From IMG/VR virus record IMGVR_UViG_3300030117_005135, positions 1 through 29,566 of that record: a stretch of 29,566 nucleotides of DNA; one strand, written 5' to 3'. Origin of the DNA: a virus. Shown one piece after another: positions 1-9,795 of this stretch (its first letter is position 1; each line of letters starts with the position of its first letter). The notes under the pieces are model-generated. The model saw nothing but the letters and a program-made list of their open reading frames with translations, searched no databases and was not told the DNA's origin. The position numbers were made by a program, and so were the translations under genes.

Positions 1-30
1 TATAAGTTTTCGATACCGAATCAAACAGAG

Positions 31-49
31 GTAATGCTCGCTGCATTAC
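31..49. other. hairpin after the last late gene
   Basis: A 7-bp perfect stem (31-37 with 43-49) with a 5-nt loop lies just downstream of the minus-strand gene ending at 121. No T-tract follows on the minus strand, so it is not a classical intrinsic terminator. It could be a 3'-end or processing structure. The rest of 1-120 shows no gene. Confidence 0.35.
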
Positions 50-120
50 TACATTACTTTCGTGTATGTTATTATATAGTTTGCTGTATAGACTTTTAGT
101 TATAAGGTTTAATTGCATTT

Positions 121-552
121 TTATGCCCTTTCATCATAACTTTTTATTTTTGTTCCAACCATTTTTAGGTGGACAGAAGTTACCCTATCACACAAGTCTA
201 TATTAAAAACCCCAGAACAGTAAGCAATATACTCAAAACAATACCATTCATCCGGTCTGGATTTATTAAGCCTTGTAAGATGTTTAATTAAAGCACCATG
301 ATCATATTTTGAATTTACTAATGCTTTAGCTTTTTCTTGGTAATTACCTTTTGTAGGTAGCTGCCAATATTCCCAATTTGTGTACTGTTTTTTAAACTCA
401 GAAAGTGGAGTAACTACTACCCCACCTTTCGGTCCTGATGCTTCGTAAACATTATCACCTATTACAATACCTCCATGTGAATGCTCATCCCAAATAACTA
501 AACGTATTGCTCTACTTATCCAATGATTACTTCTAGTTAGAATGATGAGCAT
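121..552 (-). CDS. NlpC/P60-like (YiiX-type permuted papain fold) protein
   Basis: 143 aa. The N-terminal half carries a His within HSHGGIVIG (H24/H26), followed by a DNVYEA strand. The C-terminal half carries WYCFEYIAY with Cys105. His-before-Cys order is typical of circularly permuted NlpC/P60 (YiiX-like) hydrolases, which cleave peptide or acyl amide bonds. It is last in the tail-fibre gene group, so a virion-associated or fibre-associated hydrolase is plausible. The start ATG at 552 has a GAGGGA ribosome site upstream. The fold is inferred from motif order only; the third catalytic residue is not identified and activity is unproven. Confidence 0.6.
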   Translation of the reverse strand: MLIILTRSNHWISRAIRLVIWDEHSHGGIVIGDNVYEASGPKGGVVVTPLSEFKKQYTNWEYWQLPTKGNYQEKAKALVNSKYDHGALIKHLTRLNKSRPDEWYCFEYIAYCSGVFNIDLCDRVTSVHLKMVGTKIKSYDERA

Positions 553-579
553 GGTAAATCCCTCTATTAGATTGTATAG

Positions 580-1269
580 CTATCTTGTCATTAATGTTGC
601 CATTTGCTGTACTGACAATACAAATGCTTCTTTTAGGTCTGCAATAGTTACTGTTGACATTACACCAGTAGGATCACTATTTAAAGACCAAGATAATGTA
701 TCATTATCATCCATACCAGCCACAGACGCTGCTGTAATAGCTCTATTCATACGTTCTTGTGCAATCTCATTAGCATCATAACAATTACCTGCTGTAGTCG
801 TTACAGTGGCTGTTTGAATAGCTGTAGCCCGGGAACTTCGAAAAGTATTTAAAGACTCTTCATCCAATACACTTTGAGGAACCGGTAGTATTGTTACTGG
901 ACTGTCAGGGTCTGCATGTAATTCTTGAAGTTTATCCCAAACATTAATTTCAACATCTACCATGTTAGGTACTGTTTCAAATTGTTCTTGAGATTCGTAT
1001 ACAGGTTCTGTTACTGGATCACCATTGTCATCAAGTACAGGGTTCCCTTCTTCATCCAAAACAGGAGTTTCCCCAACTTTAGCATTTTTAAAACCGGTAG
1101 ATACTTCTGTTGTACCATCTTGGATGGATGTAGTGCAAACTAACCCTTCATATATAACACCAGTGTGTGAACCACTATCTGAGATATAACTCCACTCTAC
1201 AGAGTTGTCACTACAGAGTTGAAATGTATCAACTAACACAAAATCATTCTCATCAATAAATTTTAACAT
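580..1269 (-). CDS. tail-fibre accessory protein with C-terminal DUF4376 domain
   Basis: 229 aa. From about residue 143 the RSSRATAIQTATV...G..YDANEIAQERM..AI pattern matches DUF4376, a domain frequent in phage proteins encoded next to tail fibres. Residues 66-92 are a short acidic loop with two similar units (LDEEGNPVLDDNGDPV). The N-terminal part is probably beta-rich. It sits 12 nt after the fibre gene, so a fibre tip or assembly role is likely by position. DUF4376 has no known enzymatic role. Confidence 0.7.
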   Translation of the reverse strand: MLKFIDENDFVLVDTFQLCSDNSVEWSYISDSGSHTGVIYEGLVCTTSIQDGTTEVSTGFKNAKVGETPVLDEEGNPVLDDNGDPVTEPVYESQEQFETVPNMVDVEINVWDKLQELHADPDSPVTILPVPQSVLDEESLNTFRSSRATAIQTATVTTTAGNCYDANEIAQERMNRAITAASVAGMDDNDTLSWSLNSDPTGVMSTVTIADLKEAFVLSVQQMATLMTR

Positions 1270-1281
1270 TATGCATATACC

Positions 1282-3186
1282 TTAAAAATTAAACGTAACA
1301 GAATCGCCAGATGCCGTTGCTACTAGTACGATGGGTTCACCCTGTACAACACCTGTCAAACCACTAGATACGCGGCATACGCCTAGTTTGTTTGTACTTA
1401 GATTATTTAAACCTAACGTTGTAATTCCTGTGGCCCGATCTGCATCTGCTGCTCCTTTCAGTTTAAATGTTCCAGTGACAGACAAAGAAGTAGGAGCAGT
1501 TTTAGAATTAAGAGGGAAGAATAACTGGACTATACCTGACGTTACAGCGTAGCCGTATGCTATTATGTCATTTGCAGATTCTGCTGAAAAACTATTAAAA
1601 TTAGTGTTGCCAGAATCGTATACTAGACGCCAACCACCCCAAGTAGTATTTTCTAATGTGTTTGTGTATTCACCGTAGCTTCCCGCTATTTTACCGACAC
1701 CCCACGCTTTAACAGTTCGGTATGCAGCGTTGTTTGTAGAATTAACTAATACAACCCAGTTAGGAGTCTGTGCTGAAGGTGCGTTAGTTGCAGAAGGTAT
1801 ATAATAAAGTCCGTTTTCTGCAATCGACAATAGACTTGTTCCAGATGGAAGAGTTTTTACACCACCAATACCGTAATCTAATGGGTTTGCACTGTTATGG
1901 TCAGTATAGAATTCTATAATGTCAGACCATTGGAAATCACCAACCATCATCCTAGCAAATGCTCTTGGTTCTCCTCCACCATAAGCCATATGAAACTGTG
2001 CTTGACGGTTTAAATTTGCCCGTAGGTTAATGAATGTAGTAAAAATACCATTATCTAACTGCCCCCTTCCAGCGCTAGTGGGAAGCATTGTAGTGTCCGC
2101 TTGAGTAGCTGTAATAACAGGAGCATTAGCGTCAGCGGGTATACAAAAACCAAAATCCAACGGGTTAGCGGAGTTTGTAGAGTCAAATAACTTTCTGTAA
2201 GGTTTCCAGCTACCATTGTAAGCTCTTACAAATGTCTCACCTGTTTTAGCATCACTAAGAATCATTGTCATTCTAGTGGAAGCTTCAATATTAAAGATAA
2301 TGGTTACGTTAGCATTTGCTGTGTATTCTGAAGGAAAACCTAATGCTTCAGTTGGGGTAACCGCGTATATTTTATAAACGCCCGGTCTTACTCCAGTGGT
2401 GTTGTTTAAATCTGTACCATTAGGCCAAGCAGCTCCAAATTCCGCTCCTATACCATGGTCTATATAACCAAAAGCATTTCCTAATAATGTAAATGTTGTC
2501 GCATCTGAACGTCTAATCAAATATAAGTCTTGTTCATTAGCAATAGGCATAACAAGAAGATTTGCGTTAGAGTTTCCTAGAGACACTACGTTGTAATAAT
2601 AGTTAGTAGGCAGCCCACTTGGGGCATTTACCGCACCTGTCTGAATACGCAACATACCGTTAAAAGGATAGGGGATTGCGTTCCAGTCAGTAAATGCAGG
2701 TAAGGCATCCTCCCCAACACCATACCCACTTACGTAACTTTGAGCAAGAGCGTTAAACTGACCTTTAGCAACTAAATCATCATTGTCTTCTGCATTAGCA
2801 CCTTTAACTCTACCGTCATTTAAACGCTGTACTAAAGAATCTCCTGTTACGATATTAGATACGTTTTGAGCTAACGCAGAGTATGTATCATGAAGTGTAT
2901 TTAGTTTTTTAGCTACAGCAGCAATACTTGTACCACTAGGTACAATAGTAGCACTAAAATTACCACTACCCCCGGGCCATGGTTTAGTCAATTTAATCAC
3001 AGTAACAGGAGAAGCATCAGCAGTTATGTAGGCTGAAGCTACTTCTACAGGTTCACCATAATTAGAACTAAATAAGACATCATTAGGTTCAATACTTTGG
3101 ATATCATCACCAGTATTTACTACAACAATATCGTTATTATTTTGGAATGTTAATGATGCTCCAATCCACAATGTTTCAGTTGTCAT
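1282..3186 (-). CDS. tail fibre with repeated knob-like modules
   Basis: 634 aa. Residues 1-100 look like a structural N-terminal domain with a PWPGGSGNFSAT segment. The middle carries repeated linkers (SANPLDFG and SANPLDYG) that separate beta modules resembling pyocin-knob/fibre repeats, each with a WR.VYDS or W.PY-type strand. The tail end (GVCRVSSGLTGVVQGEPIVLVATASGDSVTFNF) is a beta-rich tip. It probably forms a trimer binding a host receptor. It follows the 1763-aa fibre gene by 12 nt. The receptor cannot be predicted. Confidence 0.75.
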   Translation of the reverse strand: MTTETLWIGASLTFQNNNDIVVVNTGDDIQSIEPNDVLFSSNYGEPVEVASAYITADASPVTVIKLTKPWPGGSGNFSATIVPSGTSIAAVAKKLNTLHDTYSALAQNVSNIVTGDSLVQRLNDGRVKGANAEDNDDLVAKGQFNALAQSYVSGYGVGEDALPAFTDWNAIPYPFNGMLRIQTGAVNAPSGLPTNYYYNVVSLGNSNANLLVMPIANEQDLYLIRRSDATTFTLLGNAFGYIDHGIGAEFGAAWPNGTDLNNTTGVRPGVYKIYAVTPTEALGFPSEYTANANVTIIFNIEASTRMTMILSDAKTGETFVRAYNGSWKPYRKLFDSTNSANPLDFGFCIPADANAPVITATQADTTMLPTSAGRGQLDNGIFTTFINLRANLNRQAQFHMAYGGGEPRAFARMMVGDFQWSDIIEFYTDHNSANPLDYGIGGVKTLPSGTSLLSIAENGLYYIPSATNAPSAQTPNWVVLVNSTNNAAYRTVKAWGVGKIAGSYGEYTNTLENTTWGGWRLVYDSGNTNFNSFSAESANDIIAYGYAVTSGIVQLFFPLNSKTAPTSLSVTGTFKLKGAADADRATGITTLGLNNLSTNKLGVCRVSSGLTGVVQGEPIVLVATASGDSVTFNF

Positions 3187-3198
3187 GATCGTCAGCCT

Positions 3199-6100
3199 TT
3201 AATTTAATTTGTTTTCATATGTTTTAAATATCGTTTCTTTTTCTTGAATATCTACATTAACAGAATTTGTTGTAATAAATGTAATAGTATATTCGTTATC
3301 TCCCGATGTACTGCCGGTATCAATATAGGTGAATATTTGTGTTTTTACTCTATTTACATATTTACCCAATTGAGATACATAACTTGTAGTATACTCTGGA
3401 ACCCAAGTTTTTATTATAGTTCCGTCTCTACGCAGAACTACTTGTGTTTCCCCTTCCCCAAGATCATCATACCAAGTTGACTGTACTGTTACGTTAATCT
3501 CAACTGGGTTAGAAACTGAGTTATGCGTAATCGCAGAAACTTGTTGTAAAACTGTATCAGTACTTTGTACTAACTTAGACTCAAAAATTTGGCCTTGGAA
3601 GAATGTTCCTTTAATAAATCCGGTACCGTCTTTCTTAATAAAGAATACAGCATTACTATCGGTTTTACTTCCTGACCCTACCCAAATTAGATAAGTACCA
3701 TCGTCATGAATATCTACACGAATATTACTTGTATTAGATGATGTTAAAAATCTACCACCTTGTACCGTACCTAAGAAAGTAGCCGTATTACCTAAAATGG
3801 TATCAACGTCAATTAGGTTTGTTTTAAAGTACCCACCAGAAAATATAGTAGTACCTAATAGTGCTGTTTCTATTTTATCTTGATACGCAGCTGCACCTAA
3901 TGAGTTACTTAGGTTTGTTAGGTTATTACTATTAGCGGTAATATTACTAATAAGATTTGAAACAGTAGTACCATTTAAAGTAGCAGTACTAGCCAAATTA
4001 CCTTTAAATACCGCATTAGTGCCTAGAATAGTGTCTACATCAAGTAACGTAGTTAATATTTTTCCGTTACTAATTACAGTACTATTTAAGTCTGCAACTG
4101 CAATTTTATCTTTAAATGCAACTGATCCAAGACTAGATGATGTACTTTCTAAGGAACCAAGTCTAGAGGATATTGGGGTGCTGCTCCCAGCTACCGTGGC
4201 CCCTACCTGCAAAATTGCATCAATAGTTATTTTATTCTGTGTTGCATTCCACCCAAGTGCAACATTGTTGTTAGTATTTAACCATTCTAATTCATCAGCT
4301 TTAAATGTAATTTTGCTGTTTGTTGTTTCACCATCTATTCGAACAAATGCAGCTCTACCATTAACATCAACACCAAGTTGTGCAATAGACCTTATTGTTG
4401 CAAGCTCGTTGTCTAGTTTTGTAGCTAAAACTAAATTCGATTGTCCTACACCTTCTGCTGTATCTATTCTCGATGATAGTGATGATATCGCTTGTGTATT
4501 ATTATTCGCAGTTTGTTCAACTGTTTGTAGTAATGTTGTGGTTGCATTTAACCCTGTAGTAGGATCATTAATTACGTTTTCAATTAATGTAATTGAATCA
4601 CTATTTTCATCAGCTGCTGTCTTTGCGCTTTGGGATATTGAAGCGACAGCAGCCAATCCAGTAACAGAATCATTAACTTTATTTTCAAGAACTGTAATAC
4701 TTTCAACTGCAGTATCAGAAGTTGTTTTTGCGCTTTGTGCTAATGTCGCTACAGCGTTTAATCCAGTACTAGGGTCATTTACTTGGTTTTGCAGCAGCAC
4801 TAATGCCTGATACGTACCGTCAGCACTAGACTTAGCTTGTCCTGCTAGTTGATACGTAGCACTCAGCCCTGTGGTACTGTGGTTTACTTCACCACTTAAT
4901 GACGATAAACTACTACTAACTCCCTCTGCATATTGCTGTACTCCATTAGCAAAACTAGCCACAGCATCAAGTCCAGTGCTAGGATCATTTATTTTATTTG
5001 TAATGCTTGTGACACTTGTAGTCAGACCTTCAATATTCTGCTGTGCTTCTAACACTAATTGGTATGTTGCAGCTAAACCTGTATTACTATCTTCAATTTG
5101 GCCTGTAATATCTGAAACAGATGTTACTAGTCCATCAGCGGTTTGTTTTGCTACTTGAGCTAACCCATACGCAGCACTTAATCCTGTGGTAGGATTTTCA
5201 ATAGTAGAAGTGATACTTGCAACAGATTGAAGTAAGCCAGATGTATCAGTTTCAACTGCAACAATACGTTCAACTGCAGCGTTTACACCAGTATTTAAAT
5301 TTTCGATACTTAACTCAAGCTGTTCTGCAGCAAATTGGTTTCCTTGGATATCTTGTTCCAATACTAAGACTTGTCTGGCTATTCCAGTAATATACGTGTT
5401 ACTAGATGCAATTAATGATCGTAATTCAGTGATATCTTGTGCTAATACTGAAGTATCATTAATTTGTACATTTAACTCACTTATAGCCAAACCAAAACGT
5501 AAATTATCTTCTAATCTAGTTAGGTCTTGATATTTACCATCAATTAAATTATCTAATAGTTCAAGTTGAGTTTCGTAATCACTTCTTTTGTTAGATTTTA
5601 GTTGTGCTATCTGATTTAGTATTCGCCCATCTTGACTTGATAGCTCCTGCTGTACATCACTAATTGATTGTTCATTTGATGCTATAGAATCTGTGAAACT
5701 TTGGGTAAGTTGTTGGATTGTGCCAGTTTGTCCATTAATAAACGTTGCAGCACTGTTAGCTTTTGTTACTGTGTTATTAGCGTCTAACTCTTGATAAGCT
5801 GCTTTAACCAGTGCATAACTTTCGATACCATCAAGTACAGACTCAACATTAGAGTATGTTATTGTGTTTGCATTGTAGTACGTAGATGTTACTCGTTGTG
5901 CTATTTCTCCATTAATAGCATCAATACTCTGTTCTGCAATTGTTACTCGTGCAGTTAAATCTTCAATTTGTTGTACTGAAGCATCTGATTTACCAATTGT
6001 AATTGCAGTAATAGTAAAGTGGTCTGAAGTGCTTGAACCTAAGATAATCCGAAGACTTGTTATCGTTCCGGTGTATTCTTCTATTCCCGCTAAGTTTAAT

Positions 6101-8490
6101 AAGATCAGTGTTTTACTCGATACAGGTTCTTCAATAAAACCAGTAAGAGTATGTGTGGTACCGTCAGCTATAAACTCTAAATCACCCGTCCAACCTGAAC
6201 CTGCAGTCCTTTCATAATCAATACGAATTGAAGGGTTGTCGTCAGCATCATATGAAATACTGTCATTTCTGATATCACCCCAAGTAAGTAATACTTTACT
6301 TAACCCAGCTGTAATTGTTCCATTTACTGCGTACCAATTTTGTGTTGAGTCAAAAAAGTTAAAACTATACGCAGGTTGCAATGCAGTGACAGCATCACTG
6401 GTAATAGCTGTTGCTATTTGAGTGATAACCCCGGGTAACAGGTCTATCTCTGCCCTTAAATCGGTAATACTGTTACTATCTTCAGTTTGACGTTCAGCAA
6501 GAATATTAACGTTACCTTGAACACCATCAATAAGTAACTGTGCTTGAGTAAACGACTCTTCTGTATATGCAAATGCACGATTAACAATAATACCGTTTTC
6601 GGGATCTTCCCAAACAAGAGTATCAATCAGTCTCTCGTTATTCATGAGCCTACGTCGATACTCTTCTTGCCACGCTACATTTCGTGAAAACGCATCCAAT
6701 AACGCAATATCTGATTCTTTTCTGTCAAATATAACTTGCTTAATCGCACTGTTTGCTTGGACTGTGTATTTATCTAGCCTTTCTGAAACTTCAGAAACAA
6801 TACTAGAAGTATCTGTAATAACATCTAACAGACTTTCTAAATCATCTTGGAATGCTGCAATACTTTGATGTACACCATCAATCCGTTCTTTTTGGGTATT
6901 TATAGCGTCATCAATCCCTTGCAACACTTGGTCTAGGATTGTTTTAAGCTTTGTATCATCATTTGTTGTCTGTACATCAAAATACTTAAATGTACTAGAA
7001 CCTAATATACAGTTTATCGCTGCCCACACTCTATACCCAGTATTAGGGTTTAAGTCTGTGAAGGTATGACTTTTACTTTCAATATACTCTGTAGGAGGTG
7101 TAGCTACATTTTGACTCGTTATAACTAAACTTAAATTAAACCTACGTTGTACTGGGTTTGGATATACAGTAACTGACTCATTTGATACAACAATACTTAA
7201 TGTGCTTATCTCAGGAATTGCAACAGTAAACGTTGATGTGTCCCATGGAGAAAATCCGAACTCATCAATACTTCTTACGTATGCAGTGTAATTACCTAAC
7301 CCAATATCTGAAATTAATAGATGTTTTCCTCTATGTACTGCGTCATACACAGATTCACCGATATCGTTTACAAGTCGTATCTGGTATGTGGTAGTTGAAC
7401 CAGTCCATTTAAGTTGCAGGATATGCTCTGCAGTCGGGAACAATACAATAGGTAGTAAATTAGGTGGTGTTACTACTTCCCCAATTTGTGTGCATACTTC
7501 AGGAAAAGAGTACCCTTGTAATGTCCAAACCCCGGGAGTAGTTTCTGTATATATAGCTTCAGACCTCCATGTATTTGCGTCTGAAACGAATGTAGGGCTG
7601 TTTTCCCATCCTGCTGGTGCAGTTACGATACTGCCGTTAAAAGAACCTCCTGATGGGGTTTCTGGTGTGTCATTTGCGTTCTGATAAACAGCAACATGCA
7701 AATCCCCAGTAGCACCCGAGTAAAAATCAATATACTTTAAGAAAGATATGACATCACTGTTTGATGTAAAGGAACATACCTTACCTGCTCCATTGTTAAC
7801 AGTAAGAATATTATCCACTATATCAATAGTAGGAATGCTGCCTTTATTCGTGTCATATATAGTGATGTCTGAGTAAGTACTTACAATCTGGTAAGTGTTA
7901 TCTCCATTATTTATGATTCTAGCTTCTGTCTCTAATGACAGTGAACCAGAACCACCACCTAAATGTACCCAAACATAATCAACAGGATTTAGTGAAGGAG
8001 TAGGAGACGTTTTACCGCTTGCAAATCCAATAAAACTTTTACCGTCTGGGTTCGAGGATAAATTAGTACCTTGTGCGTCATCAGCAAACACAAAAGGCCA
8101 AGAGTATATTGCAGTACCTACAACTTGATTAAACATTCCCTTAAATGTTGGTACTGCTGCAGGATTACCTTCGTGGTCTGTTACGTTGTAAGTTAAATCA
8201 GTGCTGTTAGTCCAAGATATAAACTCAGCTATATGTCTGTACACTGCAACTGCAATTGGTGTTGCTTGTGCTTGAAAATCAGCGACAGTTAAGTAGTAAC
8301 CAGCAGGAACACCTACCGGGTTTATTTCGATATTGTGTGTAGGAGTTTCTTCAACACTTACTTGAGTCTCAGGTAGTTTAACTACAAAGACATTTGAAGT
8401 ATTTTCAGCAACATTAACAGTATTTTCTGTAACAACAGGATTAACGATTACAGTATTATTTTCTGTGTTTACTACTACATTTTCAGTCAT
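3199..8490 (-). CDS. very large tail fibre/tip protein with 35-residue tandem repeats
   Basis: 1763 aa, the largest gene here. The N-terminus is TENTV-rich (low complexity), followed by beta domains. An FN3-like segment contains LQLKWTGSTTTYQIRLVND. Long predicted coiled-coil stretches with Ile/Leu/Val heptads follow, then seven consecutive 35-aa repeats, then a C-terminal beta region with repeated DVDTILGTNA/DVDTILGNTA and AAYQDKIETA-type motifs. The arrangement resembles J/central-fibre proteins with DUF1983-like regions. It is probably an extended trimeric adsorption fibre. Its start overlaps the stop of the upstream gene, implying translational coupling. The role comes from architecture and position. 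Confidence 0.75.
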   Translation of the reverse strand: MTENVVVNTENNTVIVNPVVTENTVNVAENTSNVFVVKLPETQVSVEETPTHNIEINPVGVPAGYYLTVADFQAQATPIAVAVYRHIAEFISWTNSTDLTYNVTDHEGNPAAVPTFKGMFNQVVGTAIYSWPFVFADDAQGTNLSSNPDGKSFIGFASGKTSPTPSLNPVDYVWVHLGGGSGSLSLETEARIINNGDNTYQIVSTYSDITIYDTNKGSIPTIDIVDNILTVNNGAGKVCSFTSNSDVISFLKYIDFYSGATGDLHVAVYQNANDTPETPSGGSFNGSIVTAPAGWENSPTFVSDANTWRSEAIYTETTPGVWTLQGYSFPEVCTQIGEVVTPPNLLPIVLFPTAEHILQLKWTGSTTTYQIRLVNDIGESVYDAVHRGKHLLISDIGLGNYTAYVRSIDEFGFSPWDTSTFTVAIPEISTLSIVVSNESVTVYPNPVQRRFNLSLVITSQNVATPPTEYIESKSHTFTDLNPNTGYRVWAAINCILGSSTFKYFDVQTTNDDTKLKTILDQVLQGIDDAINTQKERIDGVHQSIAAFQDDLESLLDVITDTSSIVSEVSERLDKYTVQANSAIKQVIFDRKESDIALLDAFSRNVAWQEEYRRRLMNNERLIDTLVWEDPENGIIVNRAFAYTEESFTQAQLLIDGVQGNVNILAERQTEDSNSITDLRAEIDLLPGVITQIATAITSDAVTALQPAYSFNFFDSTQNWYAVNGTITAGLSKVLLTWGDIRNDSISYDADDNPSIRIDYERTAGSGWTGDLEFIADGTTHTLTGFIEEPVSSKTLILLNLAGIEEYTGTITSLRIILGSSTSDHFTITAITIGKSDASVQQIEDLTARVTIAEQSIDAINGEIAQRVTSTYYNANTITYSNVESVLDGIESYALVKAAYQELDANNTVTKANSAATFINGQTGTIQQLTQSFTDSIASNEQSISDVQQELSSQDGRILNQIAQLKSNKRSDYETQLELLDNLIDGKYQDLTRLEDNLRFGLAISELNVQINDTSVLAQDITELRSLIASSNTYITGIARQVLVLEQDIQGNQFAAEQLELSIENLNTGVNAAVERIVAVETDTSGLLQSVASITSTIENPTTGLSAAYGLAQVAKQTADGLVTSVSDITGQIEDSNTGLAATYQLVLEAQQNIEGLTTSVTSITNKINDPSTGLDAVASFANGVQQYAEGVSSSLSSLSGEVNHSTTGLSATYQLAGQAKSSADGTYQALVLLQNQVNDPSTGLNAVATLAQSAKTTSDTAVESITVLENKVNDSVTGLAAVASISQSAKTAADENSDSITLIENVINDPTTGLNATTTLLQTVEQTANNNTQAISSLSSRIDTAEGVGQSNLVLATKLDNELATIRSIAQLGVDVNGRAAFVRIDGETTNSKITFKADELEWLNTNNNVALGWNATQNKITIDAILQVGATVAGSSTPISSRLGSLESTSSSLGSVAFKDKIAVADLNSTVISNGKILTTLLDVDTILGTNAVFKGNLASTATLNGTTVSNLISNITANSNNLTNLSNSLGAAAYQDKIETALLGTTIFSGGYFKTNLIDVDTILGNTATFLGTVQGGRFLTSSNTSNIRVDIHDDGTYLIWVGSGSKTDSNAVFFIKKDGTGFIKGTFFQGQIFESKLVQSTDTVLQQVSAITHNSVSNPVEINVTVQSTWYDDLGEGETQVVLRRDGTIIKTWVPEYTTSYVSQLGKYVNRVKTQIFTYIDTGSTSGDNEYTITFITTNSVNVDIQEKETIFKTYENKLN
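4489..5223 (-). repeat. seven tandem 105-bp (35-aa) repeats in the large fibre gene
   Basis: Seven units follow the pattern I..I...IND..TGL.A...L.Q.A....D....., each exactly 35 residues (105 nt, five heptads), from 5223 down to 4489. A degenerate eighth unit (ISSLSSRIDTAEG) begins at 4488. DNA identity between units is partial, so this is an old duplication with conserved register. It probably forms a coiled-coil or triple-helix shaft. Confidence 0.85.
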
Positions 8491-8852
8491 TACACACTCA
8501 CTTCTGGTGAGATATTAACGATACCGTTTAAAAGTCTGTGCTGATTCCCAGAAGTATCAGTGATTTTAATGTCATACACTGCTTCAACATAATCGTCGTG
8601 TTTGCTTGATTTAAGCATTTTTCCTGTAGTTTCTGAAGCAGGAATGGAGATAAAGAAAATACCTGCAGGACCGTTTTCAACAACTACGTTCATAGTTGCC
8701 CAAACACTTGAATCACTAAGTTTTAGTTTAATAGTGCCTACTGCAGTGTAACCAGTAATATCAATCGGAGTACCCACACCATCGGTATAGGTAATTCGAA
8801 ATATATGATCAGCGCCTTGCTCTAATTCAAAATTATAAACACCAGCAGCCAT
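8490..8852 (-). CDS. BppU-like/baseplate beta-sandwich tail protein
   Basis: 120 aa. The protein has a beta-sandwich pattern: FELEQGADHIFRITYTD, a D..GYTAVG segment, and a C-terminal YDIKITDTSGNQHRLLNGIVNISPEVSV. This resembles the small proteins found just upstream of phage fibre/tip genes, similar to the N-terminal domain of baseplate protein BppU. It probably anchors or caps the large fibre encoded immediately downstream. It overlaps both neighbours by one base at the stop/start junctions. Confidence 0.6.
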   Translation of the reverse strand: MAAGVYNFELEQGADHIFRITYTDGVGTPIDITGYTAVGTIKLKLSDSSVWATMNVVVENGPAGIFFISIPASETTGKMLKSSKHDDYVEAVYDIKITDTSGNQHRLLNGIVNISPEVSV

Positions 8853-9181
8853 TATTTACTTTCCCCATTTCTATGGTTAATTGTTTCTCTCATAGATTGG
8901 TAAGCTTTGATAGCTGTAGCTAGTGCAACGCCTAAAAATCCTACTATTGGTACATCCCACCCGTTTGGAAACAAAGTATTTGTAGCTACATGTGCTTCAA
9001 GTACTTTTTCCATAAAACCAGTGTACCAATACCAAACATCATAAACAAAATTTGATGTGAATAAAATAGCAGCCCAAAGTGCTATTCTAAAATCAATTAA
9101 AGTTTGTACTATAGTTTGTTCAAAAATAAAGCCAAACATATTGTTGGCTGTACTTTTAATTTTAGAAGTAGTATTGCTCAT
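8852..9181 (-). CDS. holin
   Basis: 109 aa. Two hydrophobic segments are visible, about residues 32-56 (FRIALWAAILFTSNFVYDVW...) and 75-90 (VPIVGFLGVALATAIKAY), with a charged C-terminus (RETINHRNGESK). This is typical of a small two-TM phage holin that permeabilises the inner membrane. The start overlaps the outer-spanin gene by 20 nt, and the muramidase-like gene lies two genes upstream, completing a lysis cassette. Confidence 0.75.
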   Translation of the reverse strand: MSNTTSKIKSTANNMFGFIFEQTIVQTLIDFRIALWAAILFTSNFVYDVWYWYTGFMEKVLEAHVATNTLFPNGWDVPIVGFLGVALATAIKAYQSMRETINHRNGESK

Positions 9182-9500
9182 TTTGCGATATCTCTCTTAA
9201 AACTGCTGCTGAGTCTCTTTGAAGGATATAGCATTTTGCAATATATTCAGTGTTTTTTAGGAAGTTAATTTCAAAATTCTTTTTGTTATCTTGTAAAGAC
9301 AAGGACGGGTCATACACGTATTCAGAAGGAACAATACACTCATTTAGCAGTTCTAGTGGGATTTCAATTTTAGGTGTAGTTACTTCAGGGGCTACTACCG
9401 ATGATCTGATATCCTGTGTTGAGCAATTCATTAAAGCCAGTGACAACATCAGTACACTCAGCAGGTATATACACTTTTTCAGTTTTATATACATATTCAA
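9162..9500 (-). CDS. outer-membrane spanin lipoprotein (Rz1-like)
   Basis: 112 aa. The N-terminus has basic residues, a hydrophobic stretch and a probable lipobox ending ALMNC, so Cys26 would be lipidated. Asn at -1 is unusual because Gly or Ala is normal there. The mature part is Pro-rich (APEVTTPKIEIP). It starts inside the inner-spanin gene and shares about 116 nt with it in another frame, as in Rz/Rz1 pairs. It would fuse the outer membrane to the inner one by binding the inner spanin. Confidence 0.7.
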   Translation of the reverse strand: MNMYIKLKKCIYLLSVLMLSLALMNCSTQDIRSSVVAPEVTTPKIEIPLELLNECIVPSEYVYDPSLSLQDNKKNFEINFLKNTEYIAKCYILQRDSAAVLREISQNEQYYF

Positions 9501-9795
9501 TTTCCTTCTGTACTCGTGTAGATACTGCTTGTGATTCTACAGCGTTTTTAATAGCTATTTCATGTAACTTACGCTGCTGCTCCAGTGCAATCAAGTGTTT
9601 TTGTTCACTTTCTTTTAATGCTTTTACTAGTTCTGCATTATATGCTTTTTCATACTTTTCAGCTGCTGCAGTATAACCTTCAGTATATTTTAAATTTAGC
9701 ACATAGGTGATACTAAAATATCCAACTAAAATAATAGCTATAGTGGTAAGTATTTTAGGGTTTTTGATGAATCCAAGTATATTAAGCCACATCAT
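9385..9795 (-). CDS. inner-membrane spanin (Rz-like)
   Basis: Chosen start ATG at 9795 (136 aa). It lies a few codons before the muramidase stop and has GG-rich sequence upstream; a longer frame to 9855 would run deep into that gene. There is an N-terminal TM segment (ILTTIAIILVGYFSITYVL), then a long charged coiled coil (AAAEKYEKAYNAELVKALKE...). This is the classical i-spanin layout, anchored in the inner membrane with a periplasmic helix. The outer spanin is embedded at its 3' end. Confidence 0.75.
   Translation of the reverse strand: MMWLNILGFIKNPKILTTIAIILVGYFSITYVLNLKYTEGYTAAAEKYEKAYNAELVKALKESEQKHLIALEQQRKLHEIAIKNAVESQAVSTRVQKEIEYVYKTEKVYIPAECTDVVTGFNELLNTGYQIIGSSP

Noticed and set aside
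4019-4810. 263-aa frame on the plus strand
   Set aside because: It is the antisense shadow of the repeat region of the large fibre gene, with no ribosome site and low-complexity Ser/Val/Leu content.
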